From an uncultured Oribacterium sp. (GTDB lineage: Bacteria > Bacillota > Clostridia > Lachnospirales > Lachnospiraceae): DNA of 20,738 nucleotides. This document shows, one piece after another, positions 1-7,065 of this stretch. Position numbers and translations under genes: made by a program. The notes under the pieces were generated by a model. It saw only the letters and a list, made by a program, of their open reading frames with translations, did not search any database and was not told where the DNA came from. Each line of letters begins with the position of its first letter. Position 1 is the stretch's first letter. Location of the stretch: positions 1 through 20,738 of the forward strand of contig CABTMH010000122.1 in NCBI GenBank assembly GCA_902485915.1. The letters are read 5' to 3'.

Positions 1-104
1 ACACGACACTGACGGAGCGTTTCGTCGAGATGGGCATCGATGAGCTGAGTGTCGCACCATCCATGGTGCTCAGCGTGCGCAGTAAGATTTGTGAGATGGC
101 GTAA
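1..104 (+). CDS. ptsI: C-terminal end of PTS enzyme I (PEP-protein phosphotransferase), partial
   Basis: The reading frame enters from the left edge and ends with TAA at 102-104. It encodes about 33 residues ending in the stretch GIDELSVAPSMVLSVRSKI, the usual C-terminal tail of enzyme I in Firmicutes (a G-[VI]-D-E-L-S-V-x-P-S pattern from the end of the PEP-binding TIM barrel). Enzyme I takes phosphate from PEP and passes it to HPr at the head of the sugar phosphotransferase system in the cytoplasm. Only the tail is visible, so catalytic residues cannot be checked. A hairpin follows within 50 bases, so this is probably the last gene of its operon. A PEP synthase-type protein is possible but fits the tail less well. 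Confidence 0.72.
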   Translation, partial: TTLTERFVEMGIDELSVAPSMVLSVRSKICEMA

Positions 105-146
105 CGACGTTCCTGACACGAAAAACAGAAGATCAATAAACGAAGC

Positions 147-183
147 GAAGGGGCAACCACACGAGATGTGTCGGTGCCCCTTC
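147..183. terminator. Hairpin terminator between ptsI and the convergent gntR
   Basis: GAAGGGGCA (147-155) pairs perfectly with TGCCCCTTC (175-183), and the intervening bases can extend it through ACAC/TGTGT. It lies between two convergent genes and can act in both directions. The plus-strand T-run after it is weak. Confidence 0.65.
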
Positions 184-260
184 TGAACTTTATGGAGATA
201 AAACTGTGATTGTGTCTGCGCTGCTTCTGGCTGAAGCGTCTTTCTTTAGTGGATCGAAGC

Positions 261-1019
261 TCAGTTCGACTTGATCTTCTCATCCATGACCGTGGAGTCG
301 TTCGTGGAAACGACGTAGGTGACGCGATCACAGCGGACCGTCGTCAGTGAGTAGTGGATCGGCTTATCATCCTGATCATAGCTGATTTTATGAATCGAGA
401 ACAGTGGGTCGCCGACGTTGCACTTCAGGATATCCGCGCTGTGGCTCTGCGCAGCCTTTCCGTCGATTTCGAGGACGGAATGCTTCGGACGGATATGATA
501 GCACTCATCCATCACCTGGTAGAACGAGCGATCCTTCGAAAGTGTCGTGATGAAGTCCGGGAAGCGGGCATCCTCGATGTAGATCTTATCGATCGCGATC
601 GGTTCGTCATCCTGCCAGACCAGACGCTCGATGTAGACGACCTTCGTCCCCATCGGAACCATCAGCTTCTCTGCGATATCCTCATCTGCGTACAGAAACG
701 ATGCCTGGATGATATCGTGTCTGGACGCGTGTCCACGGCTCGACAGACTCTCCTTGAAGCCGCGGGTCCTGTTCACATATAGCTTGTCTTTCTTGAAATT
801 GATGAAGGTGCCCTTTCCCTGGACCTTATTCACATATCCCTCATCGGATAAATTCTGTATCGCCTTTCGAATCGTGATTTTACTCACATTATACTGGGCA
901 CTCAGCTCGTTCTCCGTCGGAAGCTTATCTCCCGGCATGTACTGCTTCGACAGGATACGGTTTTTAATATCCGCCTCCACCTGCAGGTACAACGGCTTGC
1001 TGCTATCCATGATCATCAT
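261..1019 (-). CDS. GntR-family transcriptional regulator with UTRA effector domain
   Basis: A 252-residue cytoplasmic DNA-binding protein. Residues about 8-75 form a GntR winged helix-turn-helix (KPLYLQVEADIKNRIL, then GDKLPTENELSAQYNVSKIT, then the GKGTF wing). Residues about 95-240 look like a UTRA ligand-binding domain, which in HutC/NagR-type regulators senses sugar phosphates or related metabolites. Three nearby ATGs (1019, 1016, 1010) are possible starts; a purine-rich site GGGGAGAGGG ends five bases before the first. The gene converges on ptsI and lies downstream of the kinase gene on the same strand, separated by about 180 bases. The ligand cannot be read from the sequence; a PTS sugar is a guess from the neighbour. 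A perfect palindrome at 1040-1051 suggests autoregulation. Confidence 0.9.
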   Translation of the reverse strand: MMIMDSSKPLYLQVEADIKNRILSKQYMPGDKLPTENELSAQYNVSKITIRKAIQNLSDEGYVNKVQGKGTFINFKKDKLYVNRTRGFKESLSSRGHASRHDIIQASFLYADEDIAEKLMVPMGTKVVYIERLVWQDDEPIAIDKIYIEDARFPDFITTLSKDRSFYQVMDECYHIRPKHSVLEIDGKAAQSHSADILKCNVGDPLFSIHKISYDQDDKPIHYSLTTVRCDRVTYVVSTNDSTVMDEKIKSN

Positions 1020-1039
1020 TGTTTCCCTCTCCCCTTCGC

Positions 1040-1051
1040 ATCATCGATGAT
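1040..1051. promoter_or_regulatory. Perfect 12-bp palindrome in the gntR leader, candidate operator
   Basis: ATCATCGATGAT is its own reverse complement and sits just upstream of the gntR ribosome site, next to AT-rich sequence (1048-1090) holding repeated ATATCAT words. GntR-type repressors often bind short palindromes near their own start. No clear -35/-10 pair could be fixed, so the role is inferred. Confidence 0.4.
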
Positions 1052-1106
1052 ATAATTTACATGCCATATCATCATATCATAACATATAATCACTCGGCTT
1101 TACCAG

Positions 1107-1138
1107 CCCTCTTGAGGGAAATTAATGGGGCTGACCCC
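1107..1138 (-). terminator. Weak paired hairpins downstream of the kinase gene
   Basis: Read on the minus strand, GGGG-TCAG-CCCC (1138-1127) is followed by ATTAATTT, and a second hairpin CCCTC-AA-GAGGG spans 1118-1107. Both stems are only 4-5 bp, so termination would be partial. The 11-mer TAACAGTTCAG lies just before it, as it does before the strong terminator at 14986. Confidence 0.35.
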
Positions 1139-1200
1139 GCCTGAACTGTTACCATGAAGTAGAAAACCTATGTGGCATCTGATCGACATGATGATGTTTT

Positions 1201-2667
1201 TTACGGCTTCGGTGGGCTCTGCGGGTTCAGCATGACGGAGGCGTAGAAGATGCCGTCACGCCACTCGAAGCGGGCGTCGCCGTCATAGCGCTGGGCGATG
1301 TAGCGGATCGAGACGGTGCCGACGCCGTGGCCCTCGTGCTTCGTGGAGACGAGCTCGCCGTCGTCCCAGATCGGCTTCCGGCTGCAGGTGTTGTCGACCA
1401 CGATGGAGAGGCAGGCGTCGCCGTTCTGCTTCACGATCACGCGGATGGCCTGGTCAGAACGGACATCCGTGGCCGCGGTCACGCCGATGCGCGGATCGAT
1501 CGCCGTGCCTCCGGCAGAGGCAGCGATGCTGCCAGGTTCAGCCGGAACAGTATGCGGTTCAGTGACGAGTCCGCTGGCATTGGCGTCGGCAGAAGCAGCG
1601 CCCGACGATGCGCCACGGCTCAGCTCGGTCTTACAGGCGTCGACGGCGTTCTCGAGGAGATTTCCGAGGAGAACACAGAGGACCGGGTCCGGAATCAGAA
1701 GCTGCTCCGGGAGCTGTACACGGGCGGAGAATCGGATCCCGGCGGCTTCTGCATGCCCCGCGTAGTAAGCGACGACCGCGTTCACGGTCGGGTTGTTGCT
1801 GTAGGTTTTCGACGGCGTATCCGTGTGCTCTGCAGCGTACTCGGCGAGGTAGGCCTGGATCCCATGGAGGTCATCCCGGTCCGCCATGTCCTGAAGCACC
1901 ATGCGATGATGGCGGAAATCGTGGCGGGCGCGCCGGGTCTCCGCGATGCGCGTCTTCAGCATCTCGAACTGCTCCGTCTGGACGCGCAGGAGATTTTCCA
2001 TGGTCTTGTTTCGCTCGCTCGTGATGATCTGCTCCTGCAGATTCTTCATAAAGAGGATCAGCAGATGACTCAGCATGAACATACAGAGCAGTAGCAGGAT
2101 ACGGGCGAGCAGCGCGAGACTGCTGATATGGCCCTCCCGGATCGTGCCGGTGAGCAGCAGGATCATCGTCGTCGCGACGAACGGAAGCAGCCACGCCGTC
2201 ATCCAGAAGTCATGGAGCCCGACGGACATCAGCGTCTTCAGGATCTCGTGCAGAAAGGTAGACATCGGAATCAGGGTGCTGAGCATCATGATGAGTGTCA
2301 CGAGGCCGGCCTGCCAGCTGTAAAAATCGAGGTTGATGTTGTTTTCGCAGAGGAAAAAGGTTGCGGCGCGGATCGCCAGCAGATAGTCGACTATAAACAC
2401 AAAATGGAAAAGGATGATCCATTTATCTGTCCGGAACATCAGCATCATCAGCACGAGACCCGACGGAGCAGAGAGATACTGCGCGTATACCGCAGAGAGG
2501 CCGAGCTTCACCAGAAGCCCGAAGAGGCATAGATAGCCGCACTCATAGAGGGCCATGAGGAGAAGTGTGCGCCGCTTCGAAAAGCGGAGACTGTCCTGCG
2601 CCGGCAGGTACCCTACAAAAAGGAACGGAAACGTATTCAGTGCTTCGTTGATGATCAGTTCGGTCAT
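1201..2667 (-). CDS. AgrC-like membrane sensor histidine kinase (GHKL type)
   Basis: A 488-residue kinase. The first ~210 residues hold about six hydrophobic membrane segments with no large outside domain, as in AgrC-type peptide sensors. A coiled linker (about 212-245) leads to the phosphoacceptor motif RHDFRHH with His249. The N box NLLENAVDAC (Asn340) and glycine-rich box HEGHGVG (about 445-455) form a C-terminal ATPase. Odd feature: between the N box and the next beta strand there is an insert of roughly 50 residues, about 348-403, rich in Ala, Ser, Gly and Thr. The gene follows its response regulator with a four-base ATGA overlap, implying coupled translation. No agrB/agrD-like peptide genes are seen nearby, so the signal is unknown. 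Confidence 0.88.
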   Translation of the reverse strand: MTELIINEALNTFPFLFVGYLPAQDSLRFSKRRTLLLMALYECGYLCLFGLLVKLGLSAVYAQYLSAPSGLVLMMLMFRTDKWIILFHFVFIVDYLLAIRAATFFLCENNINLDFYSWQAGLVTLIMMLSTLIPMSTFLHEILKTLMSVGLHDFWMTAWLLPFVATTMILLLTGTIREGHISSLALLARILLLLCMFMLSHLLILFMKNLQEQIITSERNKTMENLLRVQTEQFEMLKTRIAETRRARHDFRHHRMVLQDMADRDDLHGIQAYLAEYAAEHTDTPSKTYSNNPTVNAVVAYYAGHAEAAGIRFSARVQLPEQLLIPDPVLCVLLGNLLENAVDACKTELSRGASSGAASADANASGLVTEPHTVPAEPGSIAASAGGTAIDPRIGVTAATDVRSDQAIRVIVKQNGDACLSIVVDNTCSRKPIWDDGELVSTKHEGHGVGTVSIRYIAQRYDGDARFEWRDGIFYASVMLNPQSPPKP

Positions 2668-3398
2668 AGCGCCTGCCCTTCTCTTAGTGTTTTAAAGGTA
2701 TAGTCGAGGTACCGCTCACGTACATCGCTGTACTTCAGTCGGCTGATCGCGATGGTGGCGCCGCACTTCATGTCGAAACAGTCGCTCTGCAGCTTATGCA
2801 CATCCTCGAAGTTCACGAGGACGCCCTTCATGCAGTCGCAGAACCAGTCGAACGGAAGCAGCAGCTGCTGAAACTCCTTCTGGCTCAGATTCACCTCCAT
2901 CGTCCCGCCGTCCTTCATGTACACCATGATCCGACGGCTCGCGTACTCCGTGTAGGCGATGTTATGCAGAAACAGCCGCACATTCTTCCCCTGTGACGGC
3001 ACCATCACATAGCGGTCGCGCTCGATGCGGTCCATGTTGCAGCGGTCCAGCGCCCGCGAGACCTGCTCCTCATTCACCGGTTTCAGCAGATAGTAGGTCG
3101 CATTCACGTCGTAGCTGTCGATGGCGAAATCCGGCGACGTCGTCACGAAGAGAAGACTGCAGTTCGTATCCTGTTCCCGGATCCGCCGCGCCGTCTCCAT
3201 GCCGGTCATACCGCTCATATAGATGTCGAGAAAGATGATATCGTAGCGTGCCGGCTCGAAGTGCTCGAGGAACGCCTCCCCGCTCGCAAACAGATCCGTC
3301 TGATCACAGAACAGTCCATGCGTCGACAGGTAGTGCGCGACCAGGCCCGAAAGACGCTCCGCCTCGCCCTTGATATCATCTACAATCGCGATCTTCAT
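2664..3398 (-). CDS. LytTR-family response regulator (AgrA/VirR-like)
   Basis: A 244-residue two-domain regulator. Residues 1-120 form a receiver: acidic pair D7-D8, phosphoacceptor Asp58 in the IIFLDIYMSGM context, and Lys106 in LLKPVN. Residues about 130-240 form a LytTR DNA-binding domain. The start is set at 3398 because an AGGGGGAG ribosome site ends five bases upstream and the receiver fold begins there with MKIAIVDD. A longer frame reaches 3545, but that would put a likely -10 box (3534-3539) inside the coding sequence. Its TGA overlaps the ATG of the downstream kinase gene. The protein probably activates its own operon through the paired repeats at 3563-3594. Confidence 0.9.
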   Translation of the reverse strand: MKIAIVDDIKGEAERLSGLVAHYLSTHGLFCDQTDLFASGEAFLEHFEPARYDIIFLDIYMSGMTGMETARRIREQDTNCSLLFVTTSPDFAIDSYDVNATYYLLKPVNEEQVSRALDRCNMDRIERDRYVMVPSQGKNVRLFLHNIAYTEYASRRIMVYMKDGGTMEVNLSQKEFQQLLLPFDWFCDCMKGVLVNFEDVHKLQSDCFDMKCGATIAISRLKYSDVRERYLDYTFKTLREGQAL

Positions 3399-3533
3399 GC
3401 CGCTCCCCCTTCTGATCAGGTCAATGCAGTCGACCTGCACGATCGTGGCTTTCGCTGCAGTTCTCTGCACCACGACCGTGCGATCTCTGATCACATTATA
3501 CCCCTCCCGGAAGGAAATCGGCATCTTAAATAA

Positions 3534-3594
3534 ATTATAGTCCATCCCCGGAAAAACGATAGTACATCTTGTGTCCGCATAACTACATCTTGTG
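3534..3594 (-). promoter_or_regulatory. Candidate LytTR-activated promoter with 21-bp-spaced direct repeats
   Basis: On the minus strand a consensus TATAAT lies at 3539-3534 with no good -35 17 bp upstream (CTATCG), which suggests activator dependence. Just upstream, the 11-mer TACATCTTGTG (plus-strand spelling) occurs exactly at 3563-3573 and 3584-3594, a period of 21 bp or two helical turns. With transcription starting near 3527 the repeats cover about -36 to -67. AgrA-type LytTR proteins bind 9-bp direct repeats with 12-bp spacers at such positions. A second TATAAT lies at 3500-3495. Confidence 0.6.
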
Positions 3595-3598
3595 ATGG

Positions 3599-3766
3599 GG
3601 CGTTACTGTTCGCTCGTGTACGGAGCAGGCGGGGGGGCGTGTCGGGACGCCACTAGCTGTCGACATGGGACAGACATCGAAATGCTTTACGGTCTTCCGT
3701 CCTTGCTACCGGCTGCCCGACACAGCCTCACTGCCTGAATCCAGTTGACGGGTGAACAGTAACGCC
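3599..3766. repeat. 168-nt structured intergenic element bounded by perfect 13-bp inverted repeats
   Basis: GGCGTTACTGTTC at 3599-3611 is matched exactly in reverse complement by GAACAGTAACGCC at 3754-3766. Inside are GTGTCGGG (3639-3646) with CCCGACAC (3716-3723), GCTC/GAGC at 3612-3626, a CTGTC/GACAG hairpin near 3658-3674 and ACGG-TCTT-CCGT near 3690-3701. Nested helices closed by one long stem could be a folded RNA on either strand or a small MITE-like insertion. No coding frame is credible and no known RNA family was recognised. It fills most of the gap between the two-component operon and deoB. Confidence 0.6.
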
Positions 3767-3767
3767 G

Positions 3768-3792
3768 GATCAACTGGATACGCCAGTTGATC
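3768..3792. repeat. Perfect 10-bp inverted repeat upstream of deoB
   Basis: GATCAACTGG (3768-3777) and CCAGTTGATC (3783-3792) are separated by five bases. A third arm, ATCCAGTTGA at 3739-3748, can pair instead with TCAACTGGAT at 3770-3779, so the two hairpins exclude each other. It ends ten bases before the deoB promoter and could be an operator, an upstream terminator for minus-strand transcripts, or part of the preceding element. Confidence 0.6.
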
Positions 3793-3801
3793 ATCGCCAT
3801 C

Positions 3802-3830
3802 TTGCCTGTAAAAGTACCAGCTGGTAAAAT
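3802..3830 (+). promoter_or_regulatory. deoB-deoC promoter with an operator-like palindrome
   Basis: TTGCCT (3802-3807), a 17-bp spacer and TAAAAT (3825-3830) form a plausible sigma-A promoter about 70 bp before deoB. The perfect 12-bp palindrome TACCAGCTGGTA (3815-3826) fills the spacer and overlaps the -10, the usual place for a repressor site. The repressor is not identified. Confidence 0.55.
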
Positions 3831-3904
3831 GGTGTCAGCGATATCGGATGGGCAGGCTGTTCCAGTCCGATCGTTTATTTATATCATCATGGAGGAGGTG
3901 CTAC

Positions 3905-5101
3905 ATGAACGTGAAGAAATATAAGAGAGTTTTTACAGTGGTGATCGATTCACTGGGTGCTGGAGCGATGCCGGATGCCGCAGCGTTCGGCGATGCGGGC
4001 ACAGATACGCTGGGCCATATCGCGGCGAGTGTGGATGGGCTGAAGATCCCGAATCTGCAGAAGCTGGGTATCGCAAACATGAAGAGCCTGAGCGGTGTGG
4101 CTCCGGTCGAGAAGCCGCTTGCGCATTATGGTATCCTGAGAGAAGCAAGTAATGGTAAGGATACGATGACCGGCCACTGGGAGATGATGGGACTTCATAT
4201 CACTACGCCGTTCAAGACATTTACCGAGCACGGCTTCCCGAAGGAGCTGATCGATGAGCTCTCCCGGAGAACCGGACGTGTCATCATCGGAAACAAGAGT
4301 GCCAGCGGTACGGAGATCCTCGATGAGCTCGGCGAGGAGGAGATCGCGACGGGGCACATGATCGTCTACACATCGGCGGACTCCGTGCTGCAGATCTGTG
4401 GTAACGAAGAGACCTTCGGGCTCGACGAGCTGTACCGCTGCTGTGAGATCGCCCGTGAGATCACGATGAAGGATGAGTGGAAGGTCGGCCGTGTGATCGC
4501 CCGCCCATATGTGGGAAAGAAGAAGGGCGAGTTCAAGCGGACCAGCAATCGTCATGACTATGCGCTGAAGCCATATGGCAGAACGGCGCTCGATGTACTG
4601 AAGGACGCAGGGCTCAGCGTGATTTCCGTCGGTAAGATCTACGATATCTTCGATGGCGAGGGCCTGACCGAATCAAATAAGTCGAAGAGCTCCGTTCATG
4701 GCATGGAGCAGACGATCGAGATCGCGAAGAGAGATTTCGAAGGTCTCTGCTTCGTAAACCTCGTCGATTTCGATGCACTCTGGGGCCACAGAAGAAACGT
4801 CGTCGGATACGCAGAAGAGCTGGAGCGCTTCGATGTGAAGCTCGGCGAGCTGCTTCAGGAACTGAAGGACGATGATCTCCTGATCATCACTGCAGACCAT
4901 GGTAACGATCCGACCTATACTGGTACGGATCATACGAGAGAAAAAGTACCGTTCCTCGCGTACTCGCCATCCATGAAGGATGCAGGTGCGCTCGAAGAAG
5001 CCGACACCTTCGCTGTCATCGGCGCGACCATCACGGATAACTTCGGGCTTTCGATGCCGGAAGATACGATCGGACACTCGATCCTCGATAAACTGAATTA
5101 G
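3905..5101 (+). CDS. deoB: Phosphopentomutase
   Basis: A 398-residue enzyme, close to the usual family length, converting deoxyribose-1-phosphate or ribose-1-phosphate to the 5-phosphate in nucleoside salvage. Alkaline-phosphatase-like metal motifs are intact: Asp15 in VVIDSLGAGAMPD, the phosphothreonine region GKDTMTGHWEMMG (Thr87 by alignment with the family), VNLVDFDALWGHRRN, and TADHGNDPTYTGTDHTREKVP near the C terminus. The start at 3905 is chosen because GGAGGAGGT lies just upstream; an in-frame ATG at 3848 has no ribosome site and would add 19 unmatched residues. deoC follows after 114 bases, so the two enzymes act in sequence: DeoB makes deoxyribose-5-phosphate and DeoC splits it. Confidence 0.97.
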   Translation: MNVKKYKRVFTVVIDSLGAGAMPDAAAFGDAGTDTLGHIAASVDGLKIPNLQKLGIANMKSLSGVAPVEKPLAHYGILREASNGKDTMTGHWEMMGLHITTPFKTFTEHGFPKELIDELSRRTGRVIIGNKSASGTEILDELGEEEIATGHMIVYTSADSVLQICGNEETFGLDELYRCCEIAREITMKDEWKVGRVIARPYVGKKKGEFKRTSNRHDYALKPYGRTALDVLKDAGLSVISVGKIYDIFDGEGLTESNKSKSSVHGMEQTIEIAKRDFEGLCFVNLVDFDALWGHRRNVVGYAEELERFDVKLGELLQELKDDDLLIITADHGNDPTYTGTDHTREKVPFLAYSPSMKDAGALEEADTFAVIGATITDNFGLSMPEDTIGHSILDKLN

Positions 5102-5114
5102 TGAATATAGTGGC

Positions 5115-5136
5115 AGCGCCATCCGTCGATGGCGCT
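5115..5136 (+). terminator. Hairpin between deoB and deoC (attenuator or processing site)
   Basis: AGCGCCATC (5115-5123) and GATGGCGCT (5128-5136) form a perfect 9-bp stem with a CGTC loop, 13 bases after the deoB stop. No T-run follows, so it is more likely to stabilise the upstream message or reduce read-through than to stop transcription fully. Confidence 0.5.
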
Positions 5137-5215
5137 CCAATCATCGGCTGGATGACACTGGGCGGGACGCCTGTATGTTCACATGCCTATACGAATGAAA
5201 GAAAGGTAAAAGTAA

Positions 5216-5884
5216 ATGAACACCACTGATGTATTAAACATCGTTGATCACACATTATTAACCCAGACCGCAACCTGGGCAGACATAAAGACCATCCTCG
5301 ATGATGGCATCAAGTACCATTGCGCGTCGGCGTGCATCCCGGCAGCGTACGTAAAGCAGGCCGCAGAGTATGTAGACGGCAAGCTCCCGATCTGTACCGT
5401 GATCGGCTTCCCGAACGGCTACAGCACGACCGCGACGAAGGTCTTCGAGGCGAAGGACGCCATCGCGAACGGGGCGGCGGAGATCGATATGGTCATCAAC
5501 ATTGGCTTCCTGAAAGATGGACGCTACGACGAAGTGGAGGATGAGATCCGCCAGATCCACGAGGCCTGCGACGGGCACATCCTGAAGGTCATCATCGAGA
5601 CCTGCCTCCTCACCGAGGAAGAGAAGATCCGGATGTGCGAGATCGTGACGAAGGCGGGCGCGGAGTTCATCAAGACCTCCACCGGCTTCTCCACTGCAGG
5701 CGCAACCTTCGACGACGTGAAGCTCATGCATGAGCACGTCGGCCCGGGCGTGAAGGTGAAGGCCGCCGGCGGCATCAGCTCCTTCGACGACGCAGAGAAG
5801 TTCATGAGCCTCGGTGCGGATCGCCTCGGCACCAGCCGCCTCGTGAAGATCATGAAGAACACAGATAACGGTGCTGGATATTAA
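5216..5884 (+). CDS. deoC: Deoxyribose-phosphate aldolase
   Basis: A 222-residue class I aldolase of the usual short bacterial length, splitting 2-deoxyribose-5-phosphate into glyceraldehyde-3-phosphate and acetaldehyde. The catalytic set is intact: Asp91 in EIDMVINIG, Lys124 in ILKVIIETC, the Schiff-base Lys153 in EFIKTSTGF, and Lys182 in VKVKAAGGI. Phosphate-binding GGIS and GADRLGTS motifs follow. The ribosome site GAAAGG lies about nine bases before the ATG. It is the second gene of the deoBC pair and ends the unit, with a strong terminator 68 bases downstream. With DeoB it lets the cell use the sugar of deoxynucleosides for carbon and energy. The rest of the usual pathway (nucleoside phosphorylase, transporter) is not in the window. 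Confidence 0.97.
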   Translation: MNTTDVLNIVDHTLLTQTATWADIKTILDDGIKYHCASACIPAAYVKQAAEYVDGKLPICTVIGFPNGYSTTATKVFEAKDAIANGAAEIDMVINIGFLKDGRYDEVEDEIRQIHEACDGHILKVIIETCLLTEEEKIRMCEIVTKAGAEFIKTSTGFSTAGATFDDVKLMHEHVGPGVKVKAAGGISSFDDAEKFMSLGADRLGTSRLVKIMKNTDNGAGY

Positions 5885-5951
5885 ACATGCGCTCAAAAAA
5901 TGCTATCATGTACATAGGAAAAGTATCCGATAGATAAATATCCTTTCATTT

Positions 5952-5991
5952 GAAAATCGGCAGGCCCCTCACACATGGCCTGCCGATTTTC
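5952..5991. terminator. Strong bidirectional terminator after deoC
   Basis: GAAAATCGGCAGGCC (5952-5966) pairs perfectly over 15 bp with GGCCTGCCGATTTTC (5977-5991), with a 10-base loop. The A-tract and T-tract flank a GC core, so it can work on both strands. Confidence 0.88.
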
Positions 5992-6073
5992 TTTATTCAT
6001 CCACGACGTATATTTGTCTTGTTTACTCTGCCGGAACGAAAATTGAGACGGAAAGATTTCTCCCTGAATGCGC

Positions 6074-6112
6074 CTCTTTCTCCCAAAATGCATGTGAATT
6101 TGGGAGAAAGAG
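6074..6112. terminator. Perfect 14-bp inverted repeat in the convergent gap
   Basis: CTCTTTCTCCCAAA (6074-6087) and TTTGGGAGAAAGAG (6099-6112) are exact reverse complements around an 11-base loop. It is the second of three hairpins in the 300-base gap between deoC and the minus-strand secreted-protein gene. No long T-run follows, so a protein site or transcript-stability role is also possible. Confidence 0.55.
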
Positions 6113-6128
6113 ATGAGCTTACCCTTGA

Positions 6129-6246
6129 AAAACGGATTTTCCCTTAAAATCCATATAAAAATAAGGGAAAGATACGCTGACGAGTGTTATTCTACCGCCA
6201 TCATCTTGCAGGCGGTGACGTAGCCGTCCGCATCCGTCGCACTTAC
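6129..6246. repeat. Duplicated segment, copy 1 (3' end and downstream hairpin of the secreted-protein gene)
   Basis: This stretch holds the last ~19 codons of the 6187-6933 gene and its downstream hairpin region. It recurs at 8659-8775 in the same orientation with roughly ten substitutions and two single-base indels. The match stops sharply at both ends. Confidence 0.9.
6134..6170 (-). terminator. Terminator of the secreted-protein gene with a competing hairpin
   Basis: On the minus strand TTTCCCTTA (6170-6162) pairs with TAAGGGAAA (6146-6138), followed shortly by CGTTTTTC. A second perfect stem, GGATTTT (6134-6140) with AAAATCC (6146-6152), uses the same arm, so the two folds exclude each other. 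Both are largely kept in the copy at 8664-8700. Confidence 0.6.
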
Positions 6247-6933
6247 GCTCATATAGTTGTAGTCGATATGGCGGGCGAGGAAGTCAGAGATCGACATGAC
6301 GTCATCGTAGTTATCGCCCGGACCGACATAATAGCTTACGGTTACGACGCAGTTCTTCGCGAAGCGGGCGTTCGTGATGATGCTGCACTCGATCGGTTCC
6401 CAGAGCCCTGGAGCACTGCCCTCATGATGGATCGGAAGGTATGCATCCGCTGCATAGCATGGGCCGTAATCGGTCAGTTCACTGATATACGCGTCCTTCA
6501 CCTCTGCGAAGTTGTAGTACGGAACACCATCCGGCAGGTAGTAACAGAGCTTTCCGTTTGCCATATGGATCGCATACGGCGGCATCCGCACCGGGTAGAT
6601 CATATCGCTCGTATACCATGAAGCGCCGGCGCAGTACGCATAATAGTTTGCGATACCGTTTTCATCGATGTTGATGCACAGGGTTTCGCCATCCCCGTTC
6701 AGAGTGAGCATCGTCTGCTTCGACATCATGCCGTTCGCATCGAAGTGATAGAGCTCCGCCTGCTGGTCGTGATTCTCATCGAGCCACAGCCAGCAGTTCT
6801 TCGCGAAATCTCCATCATCTGTCATGTAGGTCCAGTCCTGGCCCAGCGGAATCCACTGCCCCGCCATGGCGGCCATCGGACTCACCATCATACCGGCGAG
6901 CAGTGCCGCAAAAAACTTCATTTTCAGTTTCAT
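6187..6933 (-). CDS. Secreted protein with cell-wall/choline-binding-like repeats
   Basis: A 248-residue exported protein. The N terminus MKLKMKFF plus a hydrophobic run ending AAMA gives a signal peptide probably cut after Ala24. The mature part begins with aromatic-rich repeats (GQWIPLGQDWTYMTDDGDF, then LYHFDANGMMS and INIDENGIANYYAY), resembling degenerate CW-binding/glucan-binding repeats; the rest is unrecognised. It lacks a sortase motif, a lipobox and a transmembrane anchor, so it is likely released or wall-bound. The ribosome site AAGGAGG is strong, just downstream of a GAGCG-CA-CGCTC palindrome (6949-6960). It lies after the Crp/Fnr gene on the same strand but has its own candidate promoter. 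Its last codons are duplicated at 8716. Confidence 0.75.
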   Translation of the reverse strand: MKLKMKFFAALLAGMMVSPMAAMAGQWIPLGQDWTYMTDDGDFAKNCWLWLDENHDQQAELYHFDANGMMSKQTMLTLNGDGETLCINIDENGIANYYAYCAGASWYTSDMIYPVRMPPYAIHMANGKLCYYLPDGVPYYNFAEVKDAYISELTDYGPCYAADAYLPIHHEGSAPGLWEPIECSIITNARFAKNCVVTVSYYVGPGDNYDDVMSISDFLARHIDYNYMSVSATDADGYVTACKMMAVE

Positions 6934-6981
6934 AAAAGCCTCCTTCCTGAGCGCACGCTCATATTCACGAACATGGTTTAT

Positions 6982-7011
6982 CTATTACAAATGTACCATA
7001 TTTTCTGGCAA
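6982..7011 (-). promoter_or_regulatory. Candidate promoter of the secreted-protein gene
   Basis: On the minus strand TTGCCA (7011-7006), an 18-bp spacer and TAATAG (6987-6982) precede the start codon by about 50 bases. The match is moderate. Confidence 0.4.
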
Positions 7012-7065
7012 GGGTAAAACGAAATCGGCGATTCGGATGCACATAGCTCCATGCAGGATGAATTT

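Noticed and set aside
3399..3545. N-terminal extension of the LytTR regulator to 3545
   Set aside because: The extension matches no receiver sequence, has no ribosome site and contains two TATAAT boxes likely to be the promoter.
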